This document shows, piece by piece, positions 34,955 to 45,302 of a stretch of 64,000 bases of DNA. How positions within the stretch are numbered: the first letter of the stretch is position 1; every line of letters begins with the position of its first letter. The DNA lies in assembly GCF_021228125.1 (NCBI RefSeq), contig NZ_JAJQQS010000003.1:833969-897968 (forward strand). The letters run 5' to 3'. The notes below the pieces were generated by a model. That model did not search any database. It was not told the origin of the DNA and saw only the letters and a list, made by a program, of their open reading frames with translations. Source of the DNA: Streptomyces albireticuli (GTDB lineage Bacteria; Actinomycetota; Actinomycetes; Streptomycetales; Streptomycetaceae). The position numbers were made by a program, and so were the translations under genes.

Positions 34955-35800
34955 CTAGGGATCCGCCGTCTCGCCGAAGCCGTCCGCCACCACCAGCTCC
35001 GGCAGCCGCTCGGCGATCTCCCGGCGCGCCGCCGGCGGCAGCCCCGCGTCCGTCACCAGGGCGTCCACCTCGTCCAGCGCGGCGAACGAACTCAGCGCCA
35101 CCGTCCCCCATTTGGTGTGGTCGGCGAGGACCACGACGCGGCGCGCCGCCCGCACGAAGTGCCGGTTGGTCTCGGCCTCCGCGAGATTCGGGGTCGACAG
35201 ACCCGCCTCGGCGGAGATCCCGTGCACCCCGATGAACAGCACGTCGAAGTGGAGCGAGCGGATCGCGGCGTCCGCGACCGGGCCGACCAGCGTGTCCGAG
35301 GGCGTCCGCACCCCGCCCGTGAGCACCACCGTCGCCGCTCCGGGCCGGGCCGCGGGCCCCGTGGACGACACGGACCGCTGCGCCGTGTGGAACACGTCGG
35401 CGGCCCGCACCGAGTTCGTCACCACCGTCAGATCCGGGACGTCGACCAGCCGCCGGGCCAGCGCGAACACCGTCGTCCCGCCGGCCAGCGCGATCGCCCC
35501 GCCCCGCGCGGCCATCCGCGCCGCCGCACGCGCGATGTCCTCCTTCGCCGCCAGCTCCAGCGCCGACTTGGCCTCGAAGCCCGGCTCGTGGGCCGTCGCC
35601 TCCGCGACCGGCACGGCACCGCCGTGCACCTTCTCCACGACGCCCGCCCTCGCCAACGCGTCCAGGTCCCGCCGGACCGTCATGTCCGAGACGTTCAGCC
35701 TGCGCGTCAGCTCGTTGACCCGCACGCCCCCGCGCCGCCGGACCTCGTCGAGGATCAGGGCGCGCCGCTGCTCCGCGAGGAGGTTCTGGTTGTCGCTCAC
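34955..35800 (-). CDS. DeoR/GlpR family transcriptional regulator
   Basis: A 281-residue repressor. The DeoR helix-turn-helix is RGGVRVNELTRRLNVSDMTVRRDLDAL (here ~24-50), followed by VEKVHGGAV, the linker hallmark of this family, and a phosphosugar-sensing domain (ALAGGTTVFALARRL, VVTNSVRAADV, FIGVHGISAEAGLSTPNLAEAETNR in part). GTG 35800 follows GGAAAGGAC. Its targets are not obvious: the divergent neighbour is a membrane hydrolase, not a sugar gene. Confidence 0.92.
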   Translation of the reverse strand: MSDNQNLLAEQRRALILDEVRRRGGVRVNELTRRLNVSDMTVRRDLDALARAGVVEKVHGGAVPVAEATAHEPGFEAKSALELAAKEDIARAAARMAARGGAIALAGGTTVFALARRLVDVPDLTVVTNSVRAADVFHTAQRSVSSTGPAARPGAATVVLTGGVRTPSDTLVGPVADAAIRSLHFDVLFIGVHGISAEAGLSTPNLAEAETNRHFVRAARRVVVLADHTKWGTVALSSFAALDEVDALVTDAGLPPAARREIAERLPELVVADGFGETADP

Positions 35801-35985
35801 CCGGGCCGTCCTTTCCGGTCAGCCGCCGACAGCTGTGCCCGCTCATCTTCCCACGCACGTAAGGCAGATGATCGGCTTCGTTCGACTCGCATCACGATTG
35901 CGCCTCGTTCCCCGCCTCCGCGCATTGTCAGTGCCTCCTGCGACGATTCTGGAAGTGAGGGACCACACCGGGATCGGGGGACGCG

Positions 35986-38337
35986 GTGGCAGCACAGGAA
36001 CAGCCGGAGACACGGGCGGCACGTCCGACACAAGGACTCGCTCTCGAACTGCTCGTGCACGGCGTCGGCGGCGCCACCGCGCAGAGCATGCTGGGCGACC
36101 CGCGCACCGAGCGCGTCACCGGCGACGACATCGCGGGCATCCACCGCCGCACCGACGACCTCGACGCCGAGGACGACCCGCGCGAGCCGCGCGACGGGCC
36201 CGTCCGCGAGGCATACGTATGGTCCAACCTGACGTCGGGGAACGGCTCGCGCGCCCTGTGGCTCGTCCTGCTGCCCTTCATGGTCGTCAATCTCGCCCAC
36301 TGGATGCGCCCCGCCGCCGACGCCCGCACCCGCACCGCGCGGGCCTACGGCGTGCTGGTCCGCCTCGTCGCCCTCAGCCTCACCGTCCTGCTCACCGCCG
36401 CGATCTGCGAGGTCACCCTCGACCTGACGGCCTGGCAGTGCGCGGGCAACCGCGCCTGCTCCTCGGGCAAGGCATGGCTCGGCTTCATGTCCTCGGCCAG
36501 GGACGGCTGGTGGAGCCAGCCCGGCCGCCGGCTCGCCCTGGCCGCCACCGTGCCCGCCGCCCTCACCGGCCTGCTGTGGTTCCTCTCCCACCGCACCTGG
36601 AGCGCCTACGAGACCCAGCCGCCCGCCCCCTCCGCCCCCGACGACGGCGAACCCCGCACGGGCGGCCGCCCGCCCCTGTGCCTGCCCGGCTTCTGGTACG
36701 GCCGCCGGATCGTCGCCCGCCTGCGCGCCGCGCACACCGCGGCCGCCCTGCTGACCGTCGCCGCCGTCCTCACCCAGGCCGCCACCCGGCACGACCGCGC
36801 GCCCGGCGGCGGCACGGCCCTGGACGCCACCGGCTGGGCCCTCGTCGCCGCCCTGTCGGCGGCCGGGGCGTTCACGCTCTTCACCGTGTGCCGCCGGGGC
36901 CGCCACGAGACCACCCCCGACGGCAGGACCGACCGCGCCGCCGTCCGGGCGCTGCCCGTCGCCGCCCTCGCCCTGCTGGCGCTCGCCGCCGTGCACGCCG
37001 CCTGGAGCCGCCCCCGCTGGGTCTCCACCGGCATGCTCCCCGGCGACCGCCTCTTCGGCGCCGTGGGCCTCGCCCAGATCCTCCTGGTCGTCCTCCTGGC
37101 GGTCGTCGCCCGCCGCCTCCACCGCGCCGAGCCCGTCGAGCGGGCCCCGCTGGCCGGGCTCGCCGGCCCCGTCGTCGCCACGCTCGCCTGCGCCCTCGGC
37201 GGGCTCATGACCGCCGGCGTCGCCCAGCGCGCCGCGGACTGGCTGGACGGCCGCGCCACCCCCGGCATGGGCGACGGCCCGATCGCCGGCCCCCCGGTCG
37301 TCCTGTCCTGGCAGGCGTCCGCCATACCCCCGCTGCTCGCCGCCCTGCTCCTGCCGGCGCTCCACCTCGCCGTGCGCGCCCTGCGGACCCGCCGCGAGCT
37401 GCTCCGCACCGTCCCCGGCGACTACCCCGGCGAGGAGCCCGACCGGGCCCGTACGGGCGCCATCGCCGGAGCCGTCGCCCGCGCCGGGCTCACCGACTCC
37501 GCCCCCTGGGTCGCCGGCACCGCGGCCGGCCTCACCCTCCTCCTCGGCGGCGGCGCGCTCGCCGGCGCCTGGGCCACCGGCGACGTGCCCGGCCGCGCCG
37601 CCGACGGCACGTCCGCGGCCGTCGAGAGCTGCGCGCAGACCGCCCAGGCCCTCGGCTCCTGGTGCGTCGGCCTCGGCTTCGTCCTCCTGCTCACCTGGGG
37701 CCGGCGGGCCTACCGCGACCCCGCCGCGCGCCGCACCGTCGGCATCCTCTGGGACGTCGGCACCTTCTGGCCGCGCGCCGCCCACCCCTTCGCCCCACCC
37801 TGCTACGCCGAGCGCGCCGTCCCCGACCTCACCTGGCGGATGCGGACGTGGACCGAGCGCACGGGCGGCCGGCTCGTCATCTCCGGGCACTCCCAGGGCA
37901 GCGTCCTCGCGGCGGCCGCCGTCTGGCAGCTCGACCGCGGTACCCGTGCCCGGGTCGCCCTGCTCACCCACGGCTCGCCCCTGGAGCGCCTCTACGGCCG
38001 CTGGTTCCCCGCTTACTTCGGGCCCGCGCAGCTCACGGCGCTCCACCACGACCTGCGGTGCTGGCGCAATCTGTGGCGCCGCACCGACCCCATCGGCGGC
38101 CCCGTGCGGCTCCCTCCGGCCGGGTCCGGCGCCGACAGCGCCCGCCGCGTCGACCGCGGCCCCCTCAAGGACCCCCTGGCCTACGGGCGCACGCCCGAGC
38201 ACCCGCTGCCCGCGCCGGTCCTCTGCCACTCCCGCTACCAGGCCGACCCCGCCTTCGCCGAGGAGCGCTCGGCGCTGCTGGCCGAGCTCGCCGCCTGGAT
38301 ACCCGCTCAGGACAGCTCGGGCAGGTCCTCCGGGTAG
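35986..38337 (+). CDS. Large multi-pass membrane protein with split alpha/beta-hydrolase motifs
   Basis: A 783-residue protein. The N-terminus has [11 protein letters not shown] (residues ~18-29), the oxyanion-side strand and HG of alpha/beta hydrolases. A long middle (~90-590) has many hydrophobic segments (for example [60 protein letters not shown]). The nucleophile elbow [12 protein letters not shown] is at 634-645, with a soluble tail containing [16 protein letters not shown]. So the hydrolase strands appear interrupted by a membrane domain. A lipid- or wall-directed lipase/esterase role is an inference. The 3' end overlaps the convergent AAA+ gene by 31 bp. Confidence 0.72.
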   Translation: MAAQEQPETRAARPTQGLALELLVHGVGGATAQSMLGDPRTERVTGDDIAGIHRRTDDLDAEDDPREPRDGPVREAYVWSNLTSGNGSRALWLVLLPFMVVNLAHWMRPAADARTRTARAYGVLVRLVALSLTVLLTAAICEVTLDLTAWQCAGNRACSSGKAWLGFMSSARDGWWSQPGRRLALAATVPAALTGLLWFLSHRTWSAYETQPPAPSAPDDGEPRTGGRPPLCLPGFWYGRRIVARLRAAHTAAALLTVAAVLTQAATRHDRAPGGGTALDATGWALVAALSAAGAFTLFTVCRRGRHETTPDGRTDRAAVRALPVAALALLALAAVHAAWSRPRWVSTGMLPGDRLFGAVGLAQILLVVLLAVVARRLHRAEPVERAPLAGLAGPVVATLACALGGLMTAGVAQRAADWLDGRATPGMGDGPIAGPPVVLSWQASAIPPLLAALLLPALHLAVRALRTRRELLRTVPGDYPGEEPDRARTGAIAGAVARAGLTDSAPWVAGTAAGLTLLLGGGALAGAWATGDVPGRAADGTSAAVESCAQTAQALGSWCVGLGFVLLLTWGRRAYRDPAARRTVGILWDVGTFWPRAAHPFAPPCYAERAVPDLTWRMRTWTERTGGRLVISGHSQGSVLAAAAVWQLDRGTRARVALLTHGSPLERLYGRWFPAYFGPAQLTALHHDLRCWRNLWRRTDPIGGPVRLPPAGSGADSARRVDRGPLKDPLAYGRTPEHPLPAPVLCHSRYQADPAFAEERSALLAELAAWIPAQDSSGRSSG

Positions 38338-40739
38338 AGCAGGGTCAGCTCGTCCGTGCTCGGCGCGGACAGCTGCGCCACCCTGCCCGCGTGGTGCTCG
38401 ACCATCGATTCGAAGGTCTGCCGGGCGGTCCGGCCGTTGCCGAAGGCCGGGCCCCTGGGGATCTCCGTGAAGTACTTCAGGAGGGCGTCCGCCGCCCCCT
38501 CGCCGAGCCGGTACTCCTGCTCGACCGCCTGCTGCTCCACGATCCGCAGCAGCTCGTCCGGAGCGTAGTCGGTGAAGGTGATGGTGCGTGAGAAGCGCGA
38601 GGCCACACCGGGGTTGACGGTCAGGAACCGCTGCATCTCCGCGGTGTAGCCGGCGACGATCACCACGACCGCGTCCCGGTGGTCCTCCATCAGCTTCACC
38701 AGCGTGTCGATGGCCTCCCGGCCGAAGTCCCGACCGGAGTCCTCCGGCGACAGGGCGTACGCCTCGTCGATGAAGAGGACCCCGCCGCGCGCCCGGTCGA
38801 AGGCCTCCTGGGTGCGGATGGCCGTCGAGCCGATGTGCTCGCCCACCAGGTCCACCCGGGAGACCTCCACCAGGTGCCCGCTCTCCAGCGCCCCGAGCGA
38901 GGCGAGGATCTCGCCGTAGAGCCGTGCCACCGTGGTCTTGCCGGTGCCGGGGGAGCCGGTGAAGACCAGGTGCCGGCGCACGGACGCGGCCTTGAGCCCC
39001 GCCTCCCGCCGGCGCCGCCCGACCTCGATCATGTCCGTGAGCGCCCGCACCTCACGCTTGACGCTCTCCAGGCCCACCAGGGCGTCCAGCTCGCCGAGCA
39101 CCGTCGCCGCCGGGCGCCCGGACTCGGGGGTGGCCGGCACGGCGTCGTCGGGGGAGCGCTGGAGCGGCACCCCGACCGACAGCACCGGTGCCGGTCGGGC
39201 CAGGGGCGCAGCCTCCACCACCGGGGCGCCGACGCCCCGGCCCGGCGACAGCGAGGCGCCGGCCGTCGCGATCGCGCCCTCGTCGCTCGTACAGCCCTCG
39301 CTCACGGTGCCGGCCTCGGCGAACTCGTAGCCGCCGCGCGCGCACCGCTCCGTGCGGCACCGGCTCAGCGTCGAACGACAGCCGTCGATGACGTGGAAGC
39401 CGTAGCCGCCGCTGCCCGTCACCCGGCAGTCGTGGAAGGTGCCCCGGCCGCCCGCCGACACATAGAAGCCCGCCTCGGCGGGCGAACTGACCACGCAGCG
39501 CTCGACGGTGGGGTCCGCGCCCTTGGTGACGATGACGCCCGTCGCCGCCCCGTCGATGGTGCAGTCCGTCATCGCGCCCCCGCTGCCGTGGTCGCGGAAC
39601 CACGCGCCCGTACCGGCCTGCCGGATCCGGCAGTCGTCCAGGCGGGCCGTCGCGCCGTCGCTCACCGACACAGCGGTGTTGCGGACCTGCGCGAGGTCGC
39701 TGTCGACCACCTCGACGGCGGACCCCCGGTCCAGCACGAACAGGGCGTCCGGCACCTCCCGCACCCGGCAGGCGCCCAGCACGGCGGAGGCGCCGTCGCT
39801 GACCCAGACGGCCGGGTAGTCGCCCGTGCTCTCGTGGATGTCGCACCGGTCGGCCTCCACGCGGGTACCGGGGTCCCACACGGAGAGGCCGTTGCGCCCG
39901 AAGCGGCGCACCGCCGAGCGCGTCATCGACAGCACCGAACGGGAGCGCAGGTCCACCCCGTTCTCCGGGACGTCGTGGATCTCGCAGTCCATCAGCGAGA
40001 GCACCGCGCCGGTGTCCAGGGTCACGCCGTCACCCGAGGTGCGGTGCACCTGGCAGTCGGTCAGATGCCCGGCCGCGCGGGCGGTCACCTGCACCCCGGT
40101 GCCCCGGATCTCGTAGACCTCGCAGCCGATCGCCTCCAGGGCGCTGCCCTCGCCGGTCATGGACAGCCCCGCGCCCGAGGCGTGGTGCACCCGGCAGCGC
40201 TCGAGCCGCGGACGGGCGCCGCCGCGCACGGCGACCCCCGACTGGCCGGCGGCCACCACCTCGCAGTCCTCGAAGAAGCCGCCCGCGCCGTCCAGCACGC
40301 TGATCCCGGTGCCGCCGGGGTTGTCGACCGTGCAGCGGCGCACCGTGGGCCGGGAGCCGCCGCGCACCTCGAGGCCCGCCGCGGAGCGGGTGGTGATCCG
40401 CAGATCGGCCAGCTCCGGGGCGCCGTCCTCGACGAGCAGCGCGGGCGCCGTGGCGTCCTGCCCCTCGATGTGGAGGTCCAGCAGCGCCGCCGAGGCCCGC
40501 ACGGTCAGGGCGACGCCCTCCGCCGGGGCGATCCGCACCGAGCCGCGCGCGCTCTCGCAGCCGCGCAGGGTGATGGCGCGCGTGACCACCAGATTCTCGC
40601 GGTAGGTGCCCGGCGCGACGGACAGGACGTCGCCGTCCGCCGACGCCTCCAGGGCCGAGGCCAGGGAGTCGTACTCCCCCGTGCGCCGTCGCCACCGCGA
40701 CGTACCGCTGTGCGTCACCTGGACCGAGCCCTGTGCCAT
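38307..40739 (-). CDS. Right-handed beta-helix / CbxX-type AAA+ ATPase fusion
   Basis: An 810-residue two-part protein. Residues ~20-490 are a parallel beta-helix of ~23-residue coils ([50 protein letters not shown]) starting with a [13 protein letters not shown] cap typical of NosD-like solenoids. After a Pro/Ala linker (~490-560) comes a CbxX/CfqX/SpoVK-like AAA+ domain: [13 protein letters not shown] (~595-607), Walker [11 protein letters not shown] (~655), sensor IVAGYTAEM, and arginine in ASRFSRTI. Such proteins resemble the EccA-type ATPase with a scaffold; partners are unknown. ATG 40739 has a weak ribosome site. Confidence 0.88.
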   Translation of the reverse strand: MAQGSVQVTHSGTSRWRRRTGEYDSLASALEASADGDVLSVAPGTYRENLVVTRAITLRGCESARGSVRIAPAEGVALTVRASAALLDLHIEGQDATAPALLVEDGAPELADLRITTRSAAGLEVRGGSRPTVRRCTVDNPGGTGISVLDGAGGFFEDCEVVAAGQSGVAVRGGARPRLERCRVHHASGAGLSMTGEGSALEAIGCEVYEIRGTGVQVTARAAGHLTDCQVHRTSGDGVTLDTGAVLSLMDCEIHDVPENGVDLRSRSVLSMTRSAVRRFGRNGLSVWDPGTRVEADRCDIHESTGDYPAVWVSDGASAVLGACRVREVPDALFVLDRGSAVEVVDSDLAQVRNTAVSVSDGATARLDDCRIRQAGTGAWFRDHGSGGAMTDCTIDGAATGVIVTKGADPTVERCVVSSPAEAGFYVSAGGRGTFHDCRVTGSGGYGFHVIDGCRSTLSRCRTERCARGGYEFAEAGTVSEGCTSDEGAIATAGASLSPGRGVGAPVVEAAPLARPAPVLSVGVPLQRSPDDAVPATPESGRPAATVLGELDALVGLESVKREVRALTDMIEVGRRRREAGLKAASVRRHLVFTGSPGTGKTTVARLYGEILASLGALESGHLVEVSRVDLVGEHIGSTAIRTQEAFDRARGGVLFIDEAYALSPEDSGRDFGREAIDTLVKLMEDHRDAVVVIVAGYTAEMQRFLTVNPGVASRFSRTITFTDYAPDELLRIVEQQAVEQEYRLGEGAADALLKYFTEIPRGPAFGNGRTARQTFESMVEHHAGRVAQLSAPSTDELTLLYPEDLPELS

Positions 40740-40834
40740 GGTGCTGCTCTGCCCCCACCTCGTGCGTGCGTTCACCGGCACGGTACGTACCGGCCGGACC
40801 ACCGTAGCGCGCGCGGGCCACGGGAGTTGACCGG

Positions 40835-41446
40835 TCAGCTCCCCGCGTCCGCGCGACCCCAGGTGTGCGCGGCCTGCCGCCAGGACCGGTCCCACTCGGC
40901 GTACCGCTGTCGGGTGAGCCTCCAGACGACGATCCTGCGGCACCCCTCGACCAGCCCGGCGCCCCCCGCGCCGGCGGCGGCACCGGCGAGGACCGCGTGG
41001 ACCGCGGCGGTGCCCCGGTCCATGGGGCGGCCCGCGACCCGCCCCTGGTCGTCCGTCCACAGCCGGAAGCGGTGGCCGGGGTCGGCGGCGTCGCGGACGG
41101 CGACCACCCCGGAGAGCCGCTCGCCCTCCGGGCCCGGCCAGCGGGCGATCACCCGGAGGTGCCCCTCGCGTTCGGCCGCCGCCTCGTGCTCCGTCCCGGC
41201 GGGCCGGCTCCGCAGGGTGCGCAGCGCCGTGGCGGTCACGAGGTGGCGGTGCCGCTGCTGTTCGCGGACCGTCTCCCGCAGCGCCTTGTGCGCGAGCGTT
41301 CCCGTCGCCCAGCCGACGGCCGTGCCGGTCAGCAGCATCAGGGCCACGGCGGCCACCCCGATCCACGCCTCCAGGGCGTCGGTCCGGCGGCGCAGCGGAT
41401 TGCGCCGCCATCGCCATGCCCACCTCGTCGCGCGCACCACGCTCAC
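40835..41446 (-). CDS. Rv1733c family membrane protein
   Basis: A 203-residue protein with two membrane helices, [20 protein letters not shown] (about 26-45) and [18 protein letters not shown] (about 150-167), flanking an extracytoplasmic loop of ~100 residues ([24 protein letters not shown] in part). The N-terminal [17 protein letters not shown] is the signature of this actinobacterial family. Its function is unknown. It is 95 bp upstream of the beta-helix/AAA+ gene on the same strand, possibly co-transcribed. Confidence 0.82.
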   Translation of the reverse strand: MSVVRATRWAWRWRRNPLRRRTDALEAWIGVAAVALMLLTGTAVGWATGTLAHKALRETVREQQRHRHLVTATALRTLRSRPAGTEHEAAAEREGHLRVIARWPGPEGERLSGVVAVRDAADPGHRFRLWTDDQGRVAGRPMDRGTAAVHAVLAGAAAGAGGAGLVEGCRRIVVWRLTRQRYAEWDRSWRQAAHTWGRADAGS

Positions 41447-41701
41447 CCCCTTCCGCGTTCCGTAGATACCTCACACAGGGCATCGCATGCGGATGAAGGC
41501 GGCGGAGAGAGCAAAATCACCCCCTCCGGATGCCGTTCGCGGCGGCGCGTTGACGGGTGGCGTGCGGTGACGGGACGACAGGGGCGTGCGGGGCGGCTGT
41601 TCCCGGCGCTCGTCCCGGCGCCGGTTCGGCCCCGCTCCAGGCCGAGACGAGGTCCGGCCCCGGAGGTTCGCTCTCGGGAGTTCGACGCCGGAAGCCCGAT
41701 G

Positions 41702-42544
41702 TCAGGGGACCCGGGCCAGGATCTCGACCGGGTCGCCCACGCGCAGCACCCCGGTGTGCTCGGGGATGAGGTTCATGCCGAACACCGCGCCGTTGCCGAT
41801 CCGGTGGTGCCGGACGAGCGTGCGCAGCGGCTCCTTGCCCCGTACGGCCGTCAGCTGGTCGGTGGTGGTCACGACGCAGCGCTTGCTGGGCTTGACGGCC
41901 CGGAAGGTGACCTCGCCGATCCGGACGCGCCGCCAGCCGTCCTCGGCCCACGGCTCGGTGCCCGCGATCACCGCATTCGGCCGGAAACGGTTCATGGGCA
42001 GCGGGCCCTCCTCGGCGTGGTCGCCCTCGGAGATCAGGGAGTTGAGGGCGTCCAGCGAGCCTTGCGCGGCGGCCAGCAGCGGAAAGCCGTCGGCGAAGCT
42101 CACTGTCTCACCCGGCCGGGAGTACTCGGGGTCGATCGTGCGCCGGACCGCCGGGTCGTCCATGTGCAGCAGCCGGGCCGGGCACTCCAGGAAGTCGCTC
42201 ACCCACGCGTCCGCCGCGGCCCCGGCCGGGACGGCCTCGACCTTGTCCTGGAACACCCGCACCGTGACCGTGCCGCCCCGCTCGGCGGCGTCGGGCACGG
42301 GGACGTCGATCGGCTCGGCGCCCGGCGCGTGGAGCCGGATCCCGCCGCCCGCCGAGGGCCGGGCCGAGGCCAGCGCGAGTCTCGGCCGCTGCCGTTGGGT
42401 GATCTGCGCGCCGCTCTCGTCGGTGACCAGCCACCGCCGGTCCCCGGCGAGCCCCCAGGGTTCCACGGCCGCCTCGGCGGGCGCGCACCCGGCCATGGAC
42501 TTGACGGGGTAGTAGTGGACCGAGGTCAGCACTGGCGTGGACAT
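41702..42544 (-). CDS. MOSC domain-containing (YcbX/mARC-like) protein
   Basis: A 280-residue protein with MOSC_N beta-barrel (LTSVHYYPVKSMAG, GDRRWLVTDESGAQITQRQ) and MOSC domain (MNRFRPNAVI, VKPSKRCVVTTTDQ with the cysteine that coordinates molybdenum, HTGVLRVGDPVEI). This family binds the molybdenum cofactor and reduces N-hydroxylated or related compounds, or mobilises sulfur. ATG 42544 follows AGGATGG. It stands alone between unrelated genes. Confidence 0.93.
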   Translation of the reverse strand: MSTPVLTSVHYYPVKSMAGCAPAEAAVEPWGLAGDRRWLVTDESGAQITQRQRPRLALASARPSAGGGIRLHAPGAEPIDVPVPDAAERGGTVTVRVFQDKVEAVPAGAAADAWVSDFLECPARLLHMDDPAVRRTIDPEYSRPGETVSFADGFPLLAAAQGSLDALNSLISEGDHAEEGPLPMNRFRPNAVIAGTEPWAEDGWRRVRIGEVTFRAVKPSKRCVVTTTDQLTAVRGKEPLRTLVRHHRIGNGAVFGMNLIPEHTGVLRVGDPVEILARVP

Positions 42545-42665
42545 GCGGCCATCCTGCCACCGCGGCCCGATGACCGGACGATTCCCCCCGTCGCTTCGTT
42601 CGCTACGCCCGCCCCGGCCCCCCGGCACCCGGCGTCGCCCGGCCGCCCGGCCGGGTCGGCGAGGC

Positions 42666-43163
42666 TCAGTAGCCGCCCTGCTGCGGGGGGTACGGCCGGT
42701 TGTACGGGTCCTCGTACTGCGCGGGGGCGGGGCGGGGCGCCACGGGCCGCATCGCGTCGTAACCGGCCGGGCCGCCGGTGCCGGCGGGACCGGCGGCCGC
42801 CGGACGCGGCTGCTGGTACTGCTGCTGGGGCCCCGCGTAGCGCGGCGCCTGCTGCGGGATGTAGGGCGCCGGGGCCTGCTGGAGGCCGGCGGGCTGCTGG
42901 CCGTTCGCGGCCGGGTAGCCGTACTGCTGGCCGGGGGCGGCGTAGCCGCTCTGCGGCGCCTGCGGCTGCGGTGCGGCCGACGGGCCCGAGGGCAGCGCCG
43001 GGAGGGCGGGCAGCTGGCTCCCGCCGTCGTACGGCGACGACACCCGGATGGGCGCGATCTGCGGGGTGCCCCGCTCCGCGACAAGGCTGTCGTAGATGGG
43101 GGTGTCCGGGAACGACGGCGCGGCGTAGTAGCCACCGCCGTAGGTGCTGCGGGGGGAGGTCAT
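42666..43163 (-). CDS. DUF6643 family Pro/Gln/Tyr-rich protein
   Basis: A 165-residue low-complexity protein. The first ~45 residues (SPRSTYGGGYYAAPSFPDTP, IYDSLVAERGTPQIAPIRV) look conserved and match what I recall as DUF6643; the remainder is Pro, Gln, Gly, Ala and Tyr rich, ending PYPPQQGGY. There is no signal peptide or membrane segment. It may be a disordered cytoplasmic or cell-surface-linked protein. Function is unknown. Confidence 0.72.
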   Translation of the reverse strand: MTSPRSTYGGGYYAAPSFPDTPIYDSLVAERGTPQIAPIRVSSPYDGGSQLPALPALPSGPSAAPQPQAPQSGYAAPGQQYGYPAANGQQPAGLQQAPAPYIPQQAPRYAGPQQQYQQPRPAAAGPAGTGGPAGYDAMRPVAPRPAPAQYEDPYNRPYPPQQGGY

Positions 43164-43223
43164 AGCGCATAAGTTAAGCCCTTTCCCCGGCCCGGTCTAC
43201 GCCGAGGTCGCCGCAACCCCTTT

Positions 43224-43247
43224 CTGACCTGCAAAGACGCAGGTCAG
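43224..43247. promoter_or_regulatory. Inverted repeat upstream of the DUF6643 gene
   Basis: CTGACCTGC-AAAGAC-GCAGGTCAG is a perfect 9-bp inverted repeat 61 bp upstream of the start codon at 43163. It could be an operator or a 5' hairpin. Confidence 0.45.
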
Positions 43248-43382
43248 GACAGAAACGACAGGTAGGGACACATCCATACGAGCGGGTGATCCGGTCACCG
43301 ATTTTCGGCGTGTCGCACGACCTGTTCGCACCTTTTCCGACGATGTGCCCGCAGGTGATCTGGCGGCCCGTCAGGTGGCGTC

Positions 43383-43434
43383 GGAGGCGGCCCGCGCGGG
43401 CCGCCTCCACCGGGGGCCGGCCGCCGGCGGCCGG
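43383..43434. terminator. Two stacked perfect palindromes downstream of gnd
   Basis: CCGGCCGCCGGCGGCCGG (43417-43434, 18 bp) lies 3 bp beyond the gnd stop, and a 26-bp perfect palindrome follows at 43383-43408 (GGAGGCGGCCCGC and its complement). Together they form a likely tandem terminator for the minus strand. Confidence 0.75.
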
Positions 43435-43436
43435 AA

Positions 43437-44897
43437 TCAGGCGGTGCGCTCCTCGTCGCGCTCCCCGCTCCACCGGGTGTGGAACGACCCCTCGCGGTCG
43501 GCGCGCCGGTAGGTGTGCGCGCCGAAGAAGTCGCGCTGCCCCTGCGTCAGCGCGGCGGGCAGCCGCTCGGCGCGCAGCGCGTCGTAGTAGGCGAGGGCGG
43601 CGGAGAAGCCGGGGGTGGGCACGCCGTGGGCGACGGCGGTGGTGACGACCGAGCGCCAGGCGTCCTGGGCCCGCCCGACCTCCTCGGCGAAGCCCTTGTC
43701 GGCCAGCAGGGTGGGCAGTGCCGGGTCGGCCGCGAAGGCGCTCCTGATGCGATCCAGGAACGCGGCCCGGATGATGCAGCCGCCCCGCCAGATGGCGGCC
43801 ATGGCGCCGAGGTCGATGTCCCAGCCGTACTCGGCGCTCGCGGCGCTGATCATGTTCCAGCCCTGGGCGTACGAGACGACCTTCGACGCGTACAGCGCCT
43901 CCTCGACCCGCGCCGCGAAGGCCGCCGCCTCGTCGTCGGGGAGCGCCGCGCGCCGCGGCCCGGGCAGCTCACGGGCCGCCTCGCGGAGGTCGCGGTGGCC
44001 GGAGACCGAGCGGGCGAACACGGCCTCGGCGATGCCGGACACCGGGGTCCCGAGGTCCAGCGCGGTCTGCACCGTCCACCGGCCGGTGCCCTTCTGCTCG
44101 GCCTCGTCGGCCACCACGTCCACGAAGGGCCGCCCGGTGGCGGCGTCGGTGTGGGCGAGCACCTCCGCGGTGATCTCGATGAGGTACGAGTCCAGGCGCC
44201 CGGCGTTCCAGCCGCGGAAGGTCTCGGCGATCCGGGCCGGCGCGAACCCGGCGACGTTGCGCAGCAGGTCGTAGGCCTCGGCGATGAGCTGCATGTCGGC
44301 GTACTCGATGCCGTTGTGCACCATTTTGACGAAGTGTCCGGCGCCGTCGGGGCCGACGTGGACGCAACAGGGGTTGCCGTCCTCGGCCTTGGCGGCGATG
44401 GACTCCAGGAGGGGGCCGAGGGCCTTGTAGGACTCCTCCGATCCGCCGGGCATGATGGCGGGCCCGTTGAGCGCGCCTTCCTCGCCGCCGGAGATGCCCG
44501 CGCCGACGAAGTGGATGCCCTTCTCACGGAGGGCCTTCTCGCGGCGGCGGGTGTCGGCGAAGTGGGCGTTGCCGCCGTCGATGATGACGTCGCCGGGCTC
44601 CAGGAGCGCGGCGAACTCGTCGATGACGGCGTCCGTCGGGTCCCCGGCCTTGACCATGATGACGATCCGTCGGGGCTTCTGCAGCGCGGCGACGAAGTCC
44701 TCGGCGGACTCGGCCGGGACGAAGTCCCCCTCGTGGCCGTGCTCGCCGACGAGCGCCTCGGTCTTGGCGTAGGTGCGGTTGTGGAGGGCGACGGTGTGCC
44801 CGTGCCGGGCGAAGTTCCGGGCGAGGTTGCTGCCCATGACGGCGAGCCCGGTGACGCCGATCTGCGCGGTGGCCTTGGGGGAGGGGGTGCTGGGCAT
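43437..44897 (-). CDS. gnd: NADP-dependent 6-phosphogluconate dehydrogenase (decarboxylating)
   Basis: A 486-residue enzyme of the oxidative pentose phosphate pathway, converting 6-phosphogluconate to ribulose 5-phosphate with NADPH release. It has GLAVMGSNLARN (Rossmann), HNRTYAKTE (NADP-selecting Arg/Thr), GGNAHFADTRRRE, GISGGEEGA, the catalytic FVKMVHNGIEYADMQL (Lys), and near the C-terminus FGAHTYRRADREGSFHTRW. Length is usual for the long-form dimeric enzyme. ATG 44897 follows AGGAGTGG. Confidence 0.97.
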   Translation of the reverse strand: MPSTPSPKATAQIGVTGLAVMGSNLARNFARHGHTVALHNRTYAKTEALVGEHGHEGDFVPAESAEDFVAALQKPRRIVIMVKAGDPTDAVIDEFAALLEPGDVIIDGGNAHFADTRRREKALREKGIHFVGAGISGGEEGALNGPAIMPGGSEESYKALGPLLESIAAKAEDGNPCCVHVGPDGAGHFVKMVHNGIEYADMQLIAEAYDLLRNVAGFAPARIAETFRGWNAGRLDSYLIEITAEVLAHTDAATGRPFVDVVADEAEQKGTGRWTVQTALDLGTPVSGIAEAVFARSVSGHRDLREAARELPGPRRAALPDDEAAAFAARVEEALYASKVVSYAQGWNMISAASAEYGWDIDLGAMAAIWRGGCIIRAAFLDRIRSAFAADPALPTLLADKGFAEEVGRAQDAWRSVVTTAVAHGVPTPGFSAALAYYDALRAERLPAALTQGQRDFFGAHTYRRADREGSFHTRWSGERDEERTA

Positions 44898-45302
44898 TGC
44901 GGGGATCCACTCCTGTCACGTGCGTCGGTGAGGCTGTGCGTAAGGCTTGTGCGAGGCGGCGACGCCGGAGGACATCAAGATCTTCCCGCCGGGCCGCCGG
45001 GTGTCACCCGGCCATCGTGGCACGGCCGTGAGGGGATGGTCGGAAGTGCGCTGAGGTGACCTCGATCTTGTCACCTCCCTTCTTGGCGGAGGTGTCCGCA
45101 CCCAGGTTCCGATTGTGTGATTCGGACAAGTGAGGGCTCGGGGCGTGAGGTCACCGGATCCGAGCGTCGGAGGCAGGCGAGGTAAGAGGGGCGTGATCAG
45201 ACGATCGCGTGATCTTGGCGCCTACAGGCGGTCCGTGGCGGGTTCCGGCGGGCCGGATGCCGACCAGCCACGGTTCTCTGCTGTGGCACGCCCTGAGGCC
45301 GG
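44898..45302. other. 405-bp intergenic region between gnd and the SDR gene
   Basis: No gene is supported. It contains an inverted repeat GAGGTGAC-N9-GTCACCTC (45053-45060 / 45070-45077) about 155 bp upstream of gnd, a candidate operator, and a less GC-biased stretch (GTGATCAGACGATCGCGTGATC, 45192-45213 region) whose texture differs from its surroundings and could be a scar of past insertion. No -10/-35 pair is convincing. Confidence 0.35.

Noticed and set aside
35112..38591. A 1,159-codon plus-strand open frame across DeoR and the membrane hydrolase
   Set aside because: Its sequence is Arg-rich without domains and overlaps two well-supported genes. It is GC-driven shadow coding.
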